Assembly: GCF_017313085.1 (NCBI RefSeq)
Contig: NZ_JAFLNF010000003.1
Location: 372,001-436,000, forward strand
Length of the DNA: 64,000 nucleotides
Source of the DNA: Roseibium limicola
GTDB taxonomy: Bacteria; Pseudomonadota; Alphaproteobacteria; Rhizobiales; Stappiaceae
Reading direction: 5' to 3'
The notes under the pieces were generated by a model. It saw only the letters and a list, made by a program, of their open reading frames with translations, did not search any database and was not told the DNA's origin. The translations under genes were made by a program, and so were the position numbers. Below, in pieces: positions 16,950 to 25,902 of the stretch. How positions within the stretch are numbered: position 1 is the first letter of the stretch; each line of letters opens with the position of its first letter.

Positions 16950-18770
16950 ATGGCTCTTCCTCCGCTGCTCACCCTTCGCGACATTCACCTGACCTTTGGC
17001 GGCACACCTCTGCTGACAGGAACAGAGCTTTCCGTTTCAGAAGGCGAGCGCCTGTGCCTTGTCGGGCGAAACGGGTCAGGCAAGTCGACCCTCCTGAAAA
17101 TTGCGGCCGGCATGGTCGAAATGGACAAGGGCGAGCGCTTCTTCCAGCCGGGTAGGACGCTGCGCTACCTGCCGCAGGAACCTGACCTTTCCGCCTATTC
17201 ATCGACGCTTGAATACGTCAACGAAGGACTGTCCCCGGGTGATGATCCTTATCGCGGGCAGTACCTGCTTGGTGTTCTGGGGCTGACAGGCTCGGAAAAT
17301 CCAAATGACCTTTCCGGCGGCGAAGCACGCCGTGCCGCGCTTGCCCGAACGCTTGCTCCGGAGCCCGACATCTTGTTGCTCGACGAGCCGACCAACCACC
17401 TGGATCTGCCGGCCATCGAGTGGCTGGAAGGCGAGCTGAAGTCGCTCAAGTCAGCCATCGTGTTGATTTCGCACGATCGGCGCTTCATGGAAAATCTGTC
17501 GCGCGCAACCCTGTGGATCGAACGGGGCACCACACGGCGCATGGACAAGGGCTTTGCTCATTTTGAAGCCTGGCGCGACGAAGTCTTCGAACAGGAAGAG
17601 ATCGACCAGCAGAAGTTGGCGCAGAAGATCAAGCGCGAAGAGCATTGGATGACCTACGGGGTCACCGCAAGGCGCAAGCGCAACATGCGCCGCGTGCGTG
17701 AGCTTGCCGACCTGCGCCAAGAGAAGAAGGACCACCGCGGTCCGCAAGGCACGGCCAAGCTGTCCTCCACCGACGCGGAAGTCTCCGGCAAGCTGGTGAT
17801 CGAAGCAAAGAGCATCTCCAAGGCCTTCGGCGACCGGACAATCGTCAAGGACTTTTCCAGCCGCATCCAACGTGGTGACCGGGTTGGTCTGGTGGGGGCC
17901 AATGGTGCTGGCAAGACGACCTTGCTGAAAATGCTCACCGGTGAATTGAACCCGGACGAAGGGAAAGTGCGTCTAGGCACCAACCTGGAAGTGGTGACAC
18001 TCGATCAGAAGCGCGAGAACCTAGACCCGAACGACACCCTGTCCAGCGCCCTGACCGGCGGACGTGGTGACACTGTCGTCATCGGTGATGAAACCAAGCA
18101 CGTGATGTCCTACATGAAGGACTTCCTGTTCTCTCCCGAACAGGCGCGCACCCCTGTCGGCGTTCTGTCGGGCGGAGAACGCGCCCGTGTGATGTTGGCC
18201 CGCGCGCTTGCCAACAAGTCCAACCTGATGGTGCTCGATGAGCCGACCAACGATCTGGACCTGGAAACTCTTGATCTGCTGCAAGAGCTTCTGGCGGATT
18301 ATCCCGGTACCGCGCTGATCGTCAGCCACGATCGTGACTTCCTCGACCGGGTGTGCACATCCGTCATCATGTCGGAAGAAAACGGCCTGTGGCAGGAATA
18401 TGCCGGCGGCTATTCGGACATGTTGGCGCAGCGCGGCGAAGGCGTCTCGGCCCGGAAGTCTGAAAAGAAAGCCAGCAGCAAAGGCAAGACTGGTCAGGTT
18501 AAGGCAGCGGCAAGCGAAAAGAAGCCATCCAAGGCCAAGCTGTCCTTCACGCAACAGCACCTTCTCAAGACGTTACCGACCAGAATTACTGAAATCGAAA
18601 AAGAACTGCTGACGGTTCAGAAAGATATGGCCGACCCGGCGCTTTACTCCAAAAACCCGGACAAATTCGCCAAGCTGACAGCAAGGATCACCGACCTGAC
18701 GACGGAAAAAAGTCAGGCAGAAGAGCAATGGCTCGAACTGGAAATGCTGAAGGAAGAAATGGAAGGCTGA
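16950..18770 (+). CDS. uup: ABC-F family ATPase, Uup-like
   Basis: The 606-residue soluble protein carries two ABC ATPase domains (Walker A GRNGSGKST and GANGAGKTT; signatures LSGGEARR and LSGGERAR; Walker B LLLDEPTNHLD and MVLDEPTNDLD) joined by a charged linker. It ends in a Lys-rich stretch and a coiled coil (about residues 540-606). That C-terminal coiled coil is typical of Uup, which binds branched DNA and ribosomes. The frame is open from 16809, but ATG 16950 with AAGG five bases upstream gives the normal family start (MALPPLLTLRDIHLTFGG). Confidence 0.88.
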   Translation: MALPPLLTLRDIHLTFGGTPLLTGTELSVSEGERLCLVGRNGSGKSTLLKIAAGMVEMDKGERFFQPGRTLRYLPQEPDLSAYSSTLEYVNEGLSPGDDPYRGQYLLGVLGLTGSENPNDLSGGEARRAALARTLAPEPDILLLDEPTNHLDLPAIEWLEGELKSLKSAIVLISHDRRFMENLSRATLWIERGTTRRMDKGFAHFEAWRDEVFEQEEIDQQKLAQKIKREEHWMTYGVTARRKRNMRRVRELADLRQEKKDHRGPQGTAKLSSTDAEVSGKLVIEAKSISKAFGDRTIVKDFSSRIQRGDRVGLVGANGAGKTTLLKMLTGELNPDEGKVRLGTNLEVVTLDQKRENLDPNDTLSSALTGGRGDTVVIGDETKHVMSYMKDFLFSPEQARTPVGVLSGGERARVMLARALANKSNLMVLDEPTNDLDLETLDLLQELLADYPGTALIVSHDRDFLDRVCTSVIMSEENGLWQEYAGGYSDMLAQRGEGVSARKSEKKASSKGKTGQVKAAASEKKPSKAKLSFTQQHLLKTLPTRITEIEKELLTVQKDMADPALYSKNPDKFAKLTARITDLTTEKSQAEEQWLELEMLKEEMEG

Positions 18771-18828
18771 AGATTGCCTACCTGACGGGCCAAATGACAA
18801 ACTCCACCTCTGAAGTCTTAATACGACT

Positions 18829-19436
18829 TCCCTCCACCATCATGCCATTGCTCGACCATGGCATCCATGCCGCTGCCTCGCCACCCTGTACGGCTACCGC
18901 GTTTGTCGAGAGGTCACGGCATGGATTGCAGGATCAAGCCCTGCAATGACGGAGATGCAGGAGTAGGAGGCGGCAAGGAGCCGCGCCATCGCATTGGTCC
19001 CATGATCGGTCATTCACGATGTTCGACGCATTCGCGGCAACAACTCGTTGGCTCCTTACCTCTCCCCTCCACCGTCATGCCATGGCTCGACCATGGCATC
19101 CATGCCGTTGCCTCGCCACCCTGCTCAGCTACCGTGTATGCTGAGAGGTCACAGAATGTATTTCAGGATCAAGTTCTGCAATGACGGAGGTGCAGGAGAA
19201 GGAGGCGGCAAGGAGCCGCGCCATCGCATTGGTCCCATGATCGGTCATTCACGATGTTCGACGCATTCGCGGCAACAACTCGTTGGCTCCTTACCTCTCC
19301 CCTCCACCGTCATGCCATGGCTCGACCATGGCATCCATGCCGTTGCCTCGCCACCCTGCTCAGTTACCGTGTATGCTGAGAGGTCACAGAATGTATTTCA
19401 GGATCAAGTCCTGCAATGACGGAGATGCAGGAGAAG
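18829..19436. repeat. Tandem 235-bp palindromic intergenic repeat, 2.6 copies
   Basis: Three units repeat with an exact 235-bp period: about 18829-19065, 19066-19300 and a truncated third at 19301-19436. Units two and three are nearly identical and unit one is more diverged. Each begins with a hairpin, GCCATGGCTCGACCATGGC in units two and three (19079-19097 in unit two; one mismatch in unit one). Unit one also has an intact second stem, TTGCAGG (18926-18932) with CCTGCAA (18940-18946), which is decayed in the others. The first hairpin has the same layout as the element at 40974-41047. Short frames through it are by-products of the repeat. Confidence 0.9.
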
Positions 19437-19522
19437 AACCCCACCTCTGTCTGTTTGCGCAATTGGAACTTCCCCCCTGCCCTCTCCGTTAGCTCTGTTG
19501 AAACAAGACAACGGAGATTTCC

Positions 19523-20185
19523 ATGCAGAAGACCACCCTGCTTTCTGTCGAAGCCGTGACTCACGATGTAAGACGCTTCAAGTTTCGTCGACCTGGCGGC
19601 TTTGGATATCAGCCCGGCGACGCGACCGAACTGGCGCTCGACATAGAAAACTGGCGTGATGAGAAGCGTCCGTTCACGATGACGTCGCTGCCTGATGATG
19701 AAGAGATCGAGTTCACTATCAAGGGCTACCCAGAGCATGATGGCGTGACCACCCGTCTGCATGCGCTGCAGCCAGGAGATACTGTTCTGATCGACGAGCC
19801 ATTTGAAACGTTCCGCTACAAGGGTAAGGGCGTTTTCATTGCTGGCGGCGCCGGTCTCACTCCTTTTCTGGCTATCTTGCGCGACTTGCGCGCCAAGGGT
19901 GAGCTGCAGGGCAATCAGTTGATCTTTGCCAACAAGGAAGAGAAAGACATCATCTGCGCCGATGAACTGGCCGCGATGGAAGGTCTGGATCTGGAGCATG
20001 TCTTGTCAGAAGAAGACAAGGGCGGATACCGCCACGGCCAAATTGATGTTGCCCTGTTGAAAGATCTGGTGCCAGACTTCGACCGCCGGTTCTATCTTTG
20101 CGGGCCGCCACCCATGCAGAAGGCCATTCAGGAAGATCTTCAGGAACTCGGCGTCGATGCCGATAGCGTTTCCTTGAGCGATTAG
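19523..20185 (+). CDS. FNR-type flavin reductase (NAD(P)H oxidoreductase without ferredoxin domain)
   Basis: The 220-residue product has the ferredoxin-NADP reductase fold: an FAD barrel with the flavin motif RPFTMTS (about residues 49-55), then the nucleotide-binding AGGAGLTPF near 112 and the closing YLCGPPPMQ. It lacks a 2Fe-2S domain and any signal peptide, so it should act in the cytoplasm, passing electrons from NAD(P)H to a partner flavodoxin, ferredoxin or other acceptor. The ATG follows ACGGAGAT. It stands alone, with tandem repeats upstream and a strong terminator downstream. Confidence 0.86.
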   Translation: MQKTTLLSVEAVTHDVRRFKFRRPGGFGYQPGDATELALDIENWRDEKRPFTMTSLPDDEEIEFTIKGYPEHDGVTTRLHALQPGDTVLIDEPFETFRYKGKGVFIAGGAGLTPFLAILRDLRAKGELQGNQLIFANKEEKDIICADELAAMEGLDLEHVLSEEDKGGYRHGQIDVALLKDLVPDFDRRFYLCGPPPMQKAIQEDLQELGVDADSVSLSD

Positions 20186-20217
20186 AGCTGTCCGCCGTAT
20201 CCCAGCTGCAGATAAAC

Positions 20218-20247
20218 AAAAACCCCGGCAGCAGGTCCGGGGTTTTT
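20218..20247 (+). terminator. Rho-independent terminator
   Basis: AAACCCCGG (20220-20228) pairs with the inverted copy CCGGGGTTT (from 20237), followed by further T residues. The A-run on the left arm lets it work in both directions, serving the flavin reductase gene and the convergent pseudouridine synthase gene. Confidence 0.88.
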
Positions 20248-20273
20248 GCATTTCTTCTTAAATCTCAGGACTT

Positions 20274-20972
20274 TCAGTCGAATATACGAGCCTTGGCAGC
20301 CTCATCCAGCAGGCGCCACTCGCCTTCTGCCACGCCTTCCAGGCCGAGTGCGCCGACATGAGTACGCGACAATTCGTTGACGTGGTTTCCAGCTGCTGCG
20401 AACATTCGGCGCACCTGATGATAGCGCCCCTCATGCAGCGTCAGGCGGACGCGCTTCTCGTCGAGAACTTCCAACTCTGCCGGCTTCAAGGGCTTGGTTT
20501 CTCCCTCCAGCAGCATCTCGCCGGAAGCAAAGAGCGTTGCTTCGTCGCCTTTCAAAGGACGATCAAGCACGGCCTCATAGATTTTCGGGACTTCCGACTT
20601 TGGTGAAATCACCTGATGGAGGAAGGTGCCATCATCGGTAAACAAAAGCGCACCGGATGTTTCCTTGTCGAGGCGTCCGATGGTGGACAGGACAGGCTTT
20701 CTGACCCGGAACCGATCTGGCAGAAGATCATAGACCAACCGGCCCGTGTCTTTGATCGAACAAGTGTATCCGACAGGCTTGTTGAGCAGCAATACCATGC
20801 CTGGTGCCGGGTCCAACGGCTCGTCGTCGAATAGAATGTCTTCATGCGGGGTCTTGGCGTCAGCTTTAAGCTTGTTGCCTTCCCGATCAGTGATCCAGCC
20901 GTGCCTGAGGGCCTGACTGACTTCCTTGCGCGAGCCATAGCCCAGGTTGGCGATAAGTTTGACCAGTCGCAT
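20274..20972 (-). CDS. rRNA pseudouridine synthase, RsuA/RluE family
   Basis: The 232-residue product has an N-terminal S4 RNA-binding domain (MRLVKLIANLGYGSRKEV) and the RsuA-family catalytic motif GRLDKETSG, whose Asp attacks uridine. The closing HEGRYHQVRRMFAAAGNHV is also typical. It makes pseudouridine in rRNA; the target site (16S as in RsuA or 23S as in RluE) cannot be told from sequence alone. The frame reaches 21056 inside the neighbouring gene, but ATG 20972 starts the conserved S4 domain and follows the upstream stop by 4 bases, implying co-transcription with the methyltransferase gene. Confidence 0.88.
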   Translation of the reverse strand: MRLVKLIANLGYGSRKEVSQALRHGWITDREGNKLKADAKTPHEDILFDDEPLDPAPGMVLLLNKPVGYTCSIKDTGRLVYDLLPDRFRVRKPVLSTIGRLDKETSGALLFTDDGTFLHQVISPKSEVPKIYEAVLDRPLKGDEATLFASGEMLLEGETKPLKPAELEVLDEKRVRLTLHEGRYHQVRRMFAAAGNHVNELSRTHVGALGLEGVAEGEWRLLDEAAKARIFD

Positions 20973-20976
20973 AGAC

Positions 20977-22056
20977 TTACTTTCCCGCCGTCTTGCTGAG
21001 AACTTGCCCGGTGATCTTGCCTGTCGCCTTGATGGCACGGATGACCTTGTAACCACCTTCGTCAGCGAGCATTTCCACGACCTTGAAAGTCTCTCTCAAT
21101 GTCTGCTCGTAGGGCAGATGCCGATTGGCCACCAGGAAGAGCTGCCCGCCCCCACGCAGGCCCGAGGAGGCAGCCCGAATAAAGCCTTGCCCCACATCAG
21201 TCCGGTCCGCCTTTCCCGATTGATGGAACGGCGGGTTCATGATGATGAAGTCATAAGGGCCGTCGACGCCCTTGGTCACGTCGGACCAAATTCCCACCAG
21301 TGGCTTTTTGCCTTTCCAGGAGGCGAGATTTTCCTCGGCCAGGTCAAGAGCACGCCGTTCCGCCTCATACAGGTCAAGAGAGGCGATCTTCGGCGCTTTT
21401 TCAAGGGCAGCCCGGCTCAGCACGCCGAAACCACAACCGAGATCGGCACCGCGCCCAGCAAGGGTATTCGGCATGTGTTCGATGAGGAGCGCAGACGCTG
21501 GATCAACCCGGTCCCAAGCGAAGACGCCGGGGCGAGAGACGAAAGCGCCATCCAGAACTTCGCGCTTTTCATCCAGAGCTGCCCACGCCGTCAGCAGATC
21601 CTGATTAATGCTGTCGGCGAGCTTTGGCGCCCAGATGGCCCTGCACTTGTTCTTGATCAACGTATCAACCGGCCCCAGCAGGGCTTTGAGGTCGGCCTCG
21701 ACGGTTTTTGCGCCTTCGGAATTGGCCGCACAGGCAACCACAATGCCACCTTCTCGCGTTGCCAGGACGGCGCGCGCTAGCTCTGCCCGGGTTTCCTGCC
21801 GCTGACGGGTGGGCATGACAAGCACGCGATCAAAGGTTTCGCGGACAGGGATTTCTGCGTCAACGGTATAGCCCATGGCAACGAGGCGATCACGCTCAGG
21901 CGCAAAGCTCTGCTCGCAGATCAGGCTCTTGCAGTTCATCTGTGCCAGGGCCCGGTCTGCACGCGCCCGAAAGAAGGCGACCGTGTGATCTTCGCCTGGC
22001 GCCACGGCTTCCAGTTCAAGAGCCAACATAAGTGTGTCCAGAGCCGGATCGTGCAT
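20977..22056 (-). CDS. RsmC/RlmG-like rRNA guanine-N2 methyltransferase
   Basis: The 359-residue protein has a divergent N-terminal domain and a C-terminal class I methyltransferase domain with the SAM motif GADLGCGFGVLS and the catalytic NPPF motif in IIMNPPFHQ, which marks N-methylation of a base amino group. Length and two-domain layout match RsmC (16S m2G1207) or RlmG (23S). It lies 4 bp upstream of a pseudouridine synthase gene, so the pair probably forms a ribosomal RNA modification operon. Confidence 0.83.
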   Translation of the reverse strand: MHDPALDTLMLALELEAVAPGEDHTVAFFRARADRALAQMNCKSLICEQSFAPERDRLVAMGYTVDAEIPVRETFDRVLVMPTRQRQETRAELARAVLATREGGIVVACAANSEGAKTVEADLKALLGPVDTLIKNKCRAIWAPKLADSINQDLLTAWAALDEKREVLDGAFVSRPGVFAWDRVDPASALLIEHMPNTLAGRGADLGCGFGVLSRAALEKAPKIASLDLYEAERRALDLAEENLASWKGKKPLVGIWSDVTKGVDGPYDFIIMNPPFHQSGKADRTDVGQGFIRAASSGLRGGGQLFLVANRHLPYEQTLRETFKVVEMLADEGGYKVIRAIKATGKITGQVLSKTAGK

Positions 22057-22248
22057 GATGTGTCCTGTTCAAGGGGCGAGACCGGTTCGGCCGCCCGAAA
22101 AGCTTTGGCGGCTGCTATAGGCTCCATCACGGCTCAGGTCAAAGGGAGAAGCCAATCAGCGCTGAAACCTCTAGCTTTCGGCAGGCACTGCGCCAGCCTG
22201 GGGCACCCCACGTACATTCAATAGCCAAGTATATTACACCATGGCCCA

Positions 22249-23442
22249 TCAGGAGCGGGCTCTGCGACCCAGAACCATTGGCATGGCAAACAGTACTGCG
22301 CCGGTGGCGACCATCACCATTGTCAGGGCGAAAATCACCGCACTGGCATCTTCGCCAACGGCGTAGAGGGTTACCAACAAGCCGGCCAGTGGCTGGCTGA
22401 GGTTATTGAAGCAAACGATCAGCCCAGTGGTCTTGCCGAAATCCTCCAGTGGGATAAGCGTTTTGCGCAGGGTCCGGACATAGACGTTGAACATCTTGTC
22501 GAAGCCAGTCACCAGCAAGAAGCCGATGGTATAAACCACAGGCAGCTCACCAAACGAGGTGAGATATGCGCCTCCGGCAACCAGGCAATAAGACGCGACG
22601 CCCATGCGCTGATAGGGCCAGCCGACATGAGCCGTCACCAGCAATATAGCCACAGTCGCAAGCGCACCGCCTGTCTGCAGCAAAGCATAGGCGCCCTCTC
22701 CCAAGCCCTGAACCCCGGTCACCATGGCAGCAGATGTCGCAAGCGTTACACCGATGATCAAATTGACGGCCGCCGCCAGCAGGATTGGCCGCATCAGCCC
22801 GGGTAGCGTTATTATCCGATCGAGGCCTGTCGCCAGCGAACGAATCCAAGGCTCGCTCACCTTCGGCATGTGTGTCAGAGACGGATCGGTTCTGGCAGGC
22901 CAGAGTGCGCTGGCTAGATCGGCCAAGAGGAAAAGCCCGGCGGCAAGAACCACGACGGCCTGCCAGGGTAGAACCGCCATCAGGCTGGCGGCGATCAACG
23001 GCCCGAGTACCGTTCCCAACTGATCCGCCAACTGGGTGTAGCTGGCGACTTTTTCAAAACGCTCGGTGGCGAAAACCCTGGGCAAAATCGCCTCACGTGC
23101 CATCAACCCTTGTGTCGTCAACACGCCGCTCAGCGCAGACAAGACAATCAACCACCACACCCCGCCGACGGAAAGTTCCCCTGCGATGCCGATAATGCAC
23201 ACCACCGCCCGCATCGCCTGACTGAGACGCAGCAGCCGGTACGGCGGGTGTCGATCGCAAAGGATCCCCGCAATCGGAAAGGCAACATAACGTGGCAAGG
23301 TTTCGGCAAAGAATGCTAGTCCGGACCAACTGACGCTGCCAGTGATCTGAAAAACCACCAGGGGCACGAGAAACAGCAGTATCTGATCAGCCAGCCGTGT
23401 CAGAAACAGCGAGACGAAAAAGGCCTTGTGCCGGGCAAGCAT
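22249..23442 (-). CDS. MFS transporter
   Basis: The 397-residue integral membrane protein has about twelve helices and a loop between helices 2 and 3 (GILCDRHPPYRLLRLSQ) that matches the MFS motif A region in outline. The pattern is that of an efflux-type MFS_1 or enterobactin-exporter-like family. The C-terminus is short and basic (LGRRARS). No regulator or enzyme gene is linked to it, so no substrate is proposed. The gap of 192 bases to the rRNA methyltransferase gene shows no other feature. Confidence 0.82.
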   Translation of the reverse strand: MLARHKAFFVSLFLTRLADQILLFLVPLVVFQITGSVSWSGLAFFAETLPRYVAFPIAGILCDRHPPYRLLRLSQAMRAVVCIIGIAGELSVGGVWWLIVLSALSGVLTTQGLMAREAILPRVFATERFEKVASYTQLADQLGTVLGPLIAASLMAVLPWQAVVVLAAGLFLLADLASALWPARTDPSLTHMPKVSEPWIRSLATGLDRIITLPGLMRPILLAAAVNLIIGVTLATSAAMVTGVQGLGEGAYALLQTGGALATVAILLVTAHVGWPYQRMGVASYCLVAGGAYLTSFGELPVVYTIGFLLVTGFDKMFNVYVRTLRKTLIPLEDFGKTTGLIVCFNNLSQPLAGLLVTLYAVGEDASAVIFALTMVMVATGAVLFAMPMVLGRRARS

Positions 23443-23567
23443 GGAGAGCTTTCAAGCGGAGGGAATGCAAAAACCGTCAGCACTTTAGCATGAGCGAAAG
23501 CCGTATGAACAGATGCAGCCACGGTCTCCGGACCAATCGCTGACTTGGACACAACGACCGCGGTTGG

Positions 23568-24476
23568 CTACTGAGCGAACATCCAATTCAATACCAGGCG
23601 CCAATCGGTCATGCGGATCGGGGTACCGTGCGAGCCGGTGTTGAACAGATGAAACTTGATCGGGTATCCCGGAGTCGTACTCTTGATCCGCTTGAAGAAA
23701 TTCGCTTGATCTTCCCAGTTGTAGACACTGTCTTTCGACCCCTGCCCCATGAAAACCGGGACTTTTCGGGAAAGAGCACCGGAAGACAGAAATCCAGGAT
23801 CACGGGGAGAGCCCAAAAGCATGATACCGGCGAGCTGGCTGGCAGTTCCGGCATTTTTAACCAGGTTCCAACAGATGATGCCGCCCATGGATCCGCAGGC
23901 GACCACGATCTCGGCACGGGGGGACAGCTGCTTCTGATAGGCGACGAGGGCGGCAATATCCTGAGTGCCAGCGGCTCCGAAATCGGTGAACTCAGTCGAC
24001 AGATAAGCACCGCCATTGCGTACCATCAGGTTTTTGATGCGATTAAAGTTACCGCCGAAGCTGTCGTCGTTCATCCCCTGGAAACGGTTGCCGCCTTGCC
24101 CGTGAATGTAGATCACGACGGCCTTGGCGCCGCCCTTGGCTTTGCCGACACCGACATATTTGATCGACCGCCCATTGGCTTTCAGCTCGTAGCTCGATTG
24201 AGACCGGCGCGGTTTATAAGAGACGTAATGCCCGAACACCTTGCGCTCATCGATTTCGTCCCGATCGCGCAGATCGCGCTGCTTGGAGTAGTCGACCACT
24301 AGAAAGTCGCCACCAAAACCGCTGTCTGTGACCGAACGATAGGAAAAGAGGTTTTCCTTGTATGGCTTGAGTTCGACCGCCCCAGCCCCAGCGATCCCCG
24401 CAAGGCTCAAAGTTGCCGCCAGGAAGACTGCCTTGGCCTTTTGGCGCAAGGCGCATGGGAAAATGTACTGCGACAT
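23568..24476 (-). CDS. Exported alpha/beta hydrolase-like protein
   Basis: The 302-residue product begins with a signal peptide (about residues 1-32, ending GAGAVEL). The mature part has alpha/beta-hydrolase landmarks: an oxyanion-type IHGQGGNRFQG, a nucleophile elbow read as ACGSMGGIICW, then GQGSKDSVYNW and a late His in NTGSHGTPIRM. The elbow has Cys-Gly-Ser-Met-Gly, lacking the usual first Gly of G-X-S-X-G, so the call is by overall pattern. ATG 24476 has GGAG seven bases upstream; a longer frame to 24503 lacks support. Substrate unknown; periplasmic location is inferred. Confidence 0.72.
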   Translation of the reverse strand: MSQYIFPCALRQKAKAVFLAATLSLAGIAGAGAVELKPYKENLFSYRSVTDSGFGGDFLVVDYSKQRDLRDRDEIDERKVFGHYVSYKPRRSQSSYELKANGRSIKYVGVGKAKGGAKAVVIYIHGQGGNRFQGMNDDSFGGNFNRIKNLMVRNGGAYLSTEFTDFGAAGTQDIAALVAYQKQLSPRAEIVVACGSMGGIICWNLVKNAGTASQLAGIMLLGSPRDPGFLSSGALSRKVPVFMGQGSKDSVYNWEDQANFFKRIKSTTPGYPIKFHLFNTGSHGTPIRMTDWRLVLNWMFAQ

Positions 24477-24875
24477 GAGGCAACTCCATCCGGGCCAAGG
24501 CAACCGACACTTCTCGGCGCAAGCCTATCCACCCCGCAACGGCCGATGCAAGCGAAGCCGACACTTGCGACGCCCCCCTCCACAGGCAGCTGCAGTTCCC
24601 AACACGGGAATGCTGCTCACAATGTGACAGGACCAGTCGCCGCAAAGACAGCAATGTAACGCCAAGAGGCTGCCGTAAAGTCCCATTTCAACTTTAACGC
24701 GGAACCATCGTCATTTTTAGCTAATCTACGTGGATATATTCGTGGATCCACATAAGTATATGAACCTAAAAAGGTTTTCCGAAATCGCTTAAGACTTTAG
24801 TAACCATGTTTTATCGAAAATAGCCGCAGGAAATCTGGAAGCAGAAGCTTTCCGGGTTCAGTCAGGAGAACAACG
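24477..24875. promoter_or_regulatory. Divergent intergenic region with palindrome before parA
   Basis: This 399-base region separates the hydrolase and ParA genes. Its right half is AT-rich. It holds a perfect palindrome GTGGATCCAC (24742-24751), preceded 15 bases earlier by a half copy CGTGGAT (24729-24735), the same word that opens the palindrome (24741-24747). Such a site could bind a regulator or the neighbouring ParA partner. No ParB gene or iteron array was found. Confidence 0.5.
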
Positions 24876-25580
24876 ATGCCAGTCATTTCCTTCGCGAATG
24901 CAAAGGGCGGTGCCGGTAAGACCACAGCAGCCTTGTTGCTCGCGACAGAAGTCGCGGAACGTGGGAAGAGTGTCACGATTTTCGATGCGGATCCGCAAAA
25001 GTGGATTTCGACATGGGCCGATCTGCCGGGGCGTCCCGGCAACATTCAGGTGATCAGCCAGATCATCCCGGCTTCAATCACCGAACAGATCATGGATGCG
25101 GCGGCTCAGACCGACTATGTGATTATTGATCTGGAAGGCACGGAAAATCTGATCGTCGCAAATGCGCTGTCTGTTTCCGATCTGGTTGTGATTCCAATCC
25201 AAGGCTCGTCGATGGACGCACGCGGCGGTGCGAAAATCCTGACGTTGATCAAGAAACTGGAAAAAATCGTTCGTCACGACATCAAACACTGCGTTGTGCT
25301 GACGCGCACCAATGCTGCCGTGACCACTCGCGCCTTGAAGGCCGTGCAGGAGTTTCTCGCCGTCAATGGCATCGATGTTCTGCTGACGCCGATTGTCGAG
25401 CGTGCAGCCTACCGGGACCTGTTTGAATTCGGTGGCGGCCTGAGGGCTCAGAACCCGAAAACAGTCACCAACCTGGGCAAGGCAAAGGAAAACGCTGTGA
25501 TGTTCTCCGCCGAGGTCCTGGAACGCGCGCAGGTCACACCGCGTCGCCGCTGGTACGACGTGTTCAAAAGAGCATCCTGA
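24876..25580 (+). CDS. Orphan ParA/MinD-family ATPase
   Basis: The 234-residue protein has the deviant Walker A KGGAGKTTAA near its start, a Walker A' region with FDADPQKW, and DYVIIDLEGTENL as Walker B. It resembles the short ParA and VirC1-like proteins. Such ATPases position DNA or protein cargo on the nucleoid or membrane. No N-terminal DNA-binding domain is present. A good ribosome site (AGGAG) precedes ATG 24876 and a strong terminator follows, so it is transcribed alone. No parB, repA or mobile-element gene is nearby, so it may be a chromosomal cargo-positioning ParA or a relic of a plasmid locus. Confidence 0.85.
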   Translation: MPVISFANAKGGAGKTTAALLLATEVAERGKSVTIFDADPQKWISTWADLPGRPGNIQVISQIIPASITEQIMDAAAQTDYVIIDLEGTENLIVANALSVSDLVVIPIQGSSMDARGGAKILTLIKKLEKIVRHDIKHCVVLTRTNAAVTTRALKAVQEFLAVNGIDVLLTPIVERAAYRDLFEFGGGLRAQNPKTVTNLGKAKENAVMFSAEVLERAQVTPRRRWYDVFKRAS

Positions 25581-25617
25581 GCCGACCTGCGGCTTCGTCC
25601 AAGGTCACAGACCCTCC

Positions 25618-25653
25618 AAAACGCCCCACTCATCAGCCGTCGGGGCGTTTTTT
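25618..25653 (+). terminator. Rho-independent terminator after parA
   Basis: AAACGCCCC (25618-25626) and its inverted copy GGGGCGTTT (from 25642) form the stem, followed by a run of T. The loop is about 15 bases. Confidence 0.85.
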
Positions 25654-25902
25654 CGTGTCTTAACAGATACTCTCTCCAGCAAAAGAGCGACCATTCACTG
25701 CACAGCGTATGCCGCCTCAGGCGTGTGAAGGCACCGCTTGCCGAAGGTGGCTGTTATTAAGAGCCTTTGTCAGGCGGCAGTCAATCGTCGGAGACAAGGC
25801 ACGCGGCAAGTAAATAAGACACGCCTTGCTTCATGCACTGGGCCAGGACAGGCAAACACTGCTGTTGCAGCGACGCCACCAGCTGCTCACGTTGATACTG
25901 CT
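25654..25902. other. Intergenic region between convergent parA and GGDEF-EAL genes
   Basis: After the parA terminator there are about 250 bases up to the stop of the minus-strand signalling gene. No gene, RNA or repeat was recognised here. Confidence 0.5.

Noticed and set aside
18858-19492. Frames of 69-123 codons through the 235-bp repeat, with products repeating themselves
   Set aside because: They appear because the repeat unit has few stops in some frames; no ribosome site, no protein family, and they cross hairpin arms.
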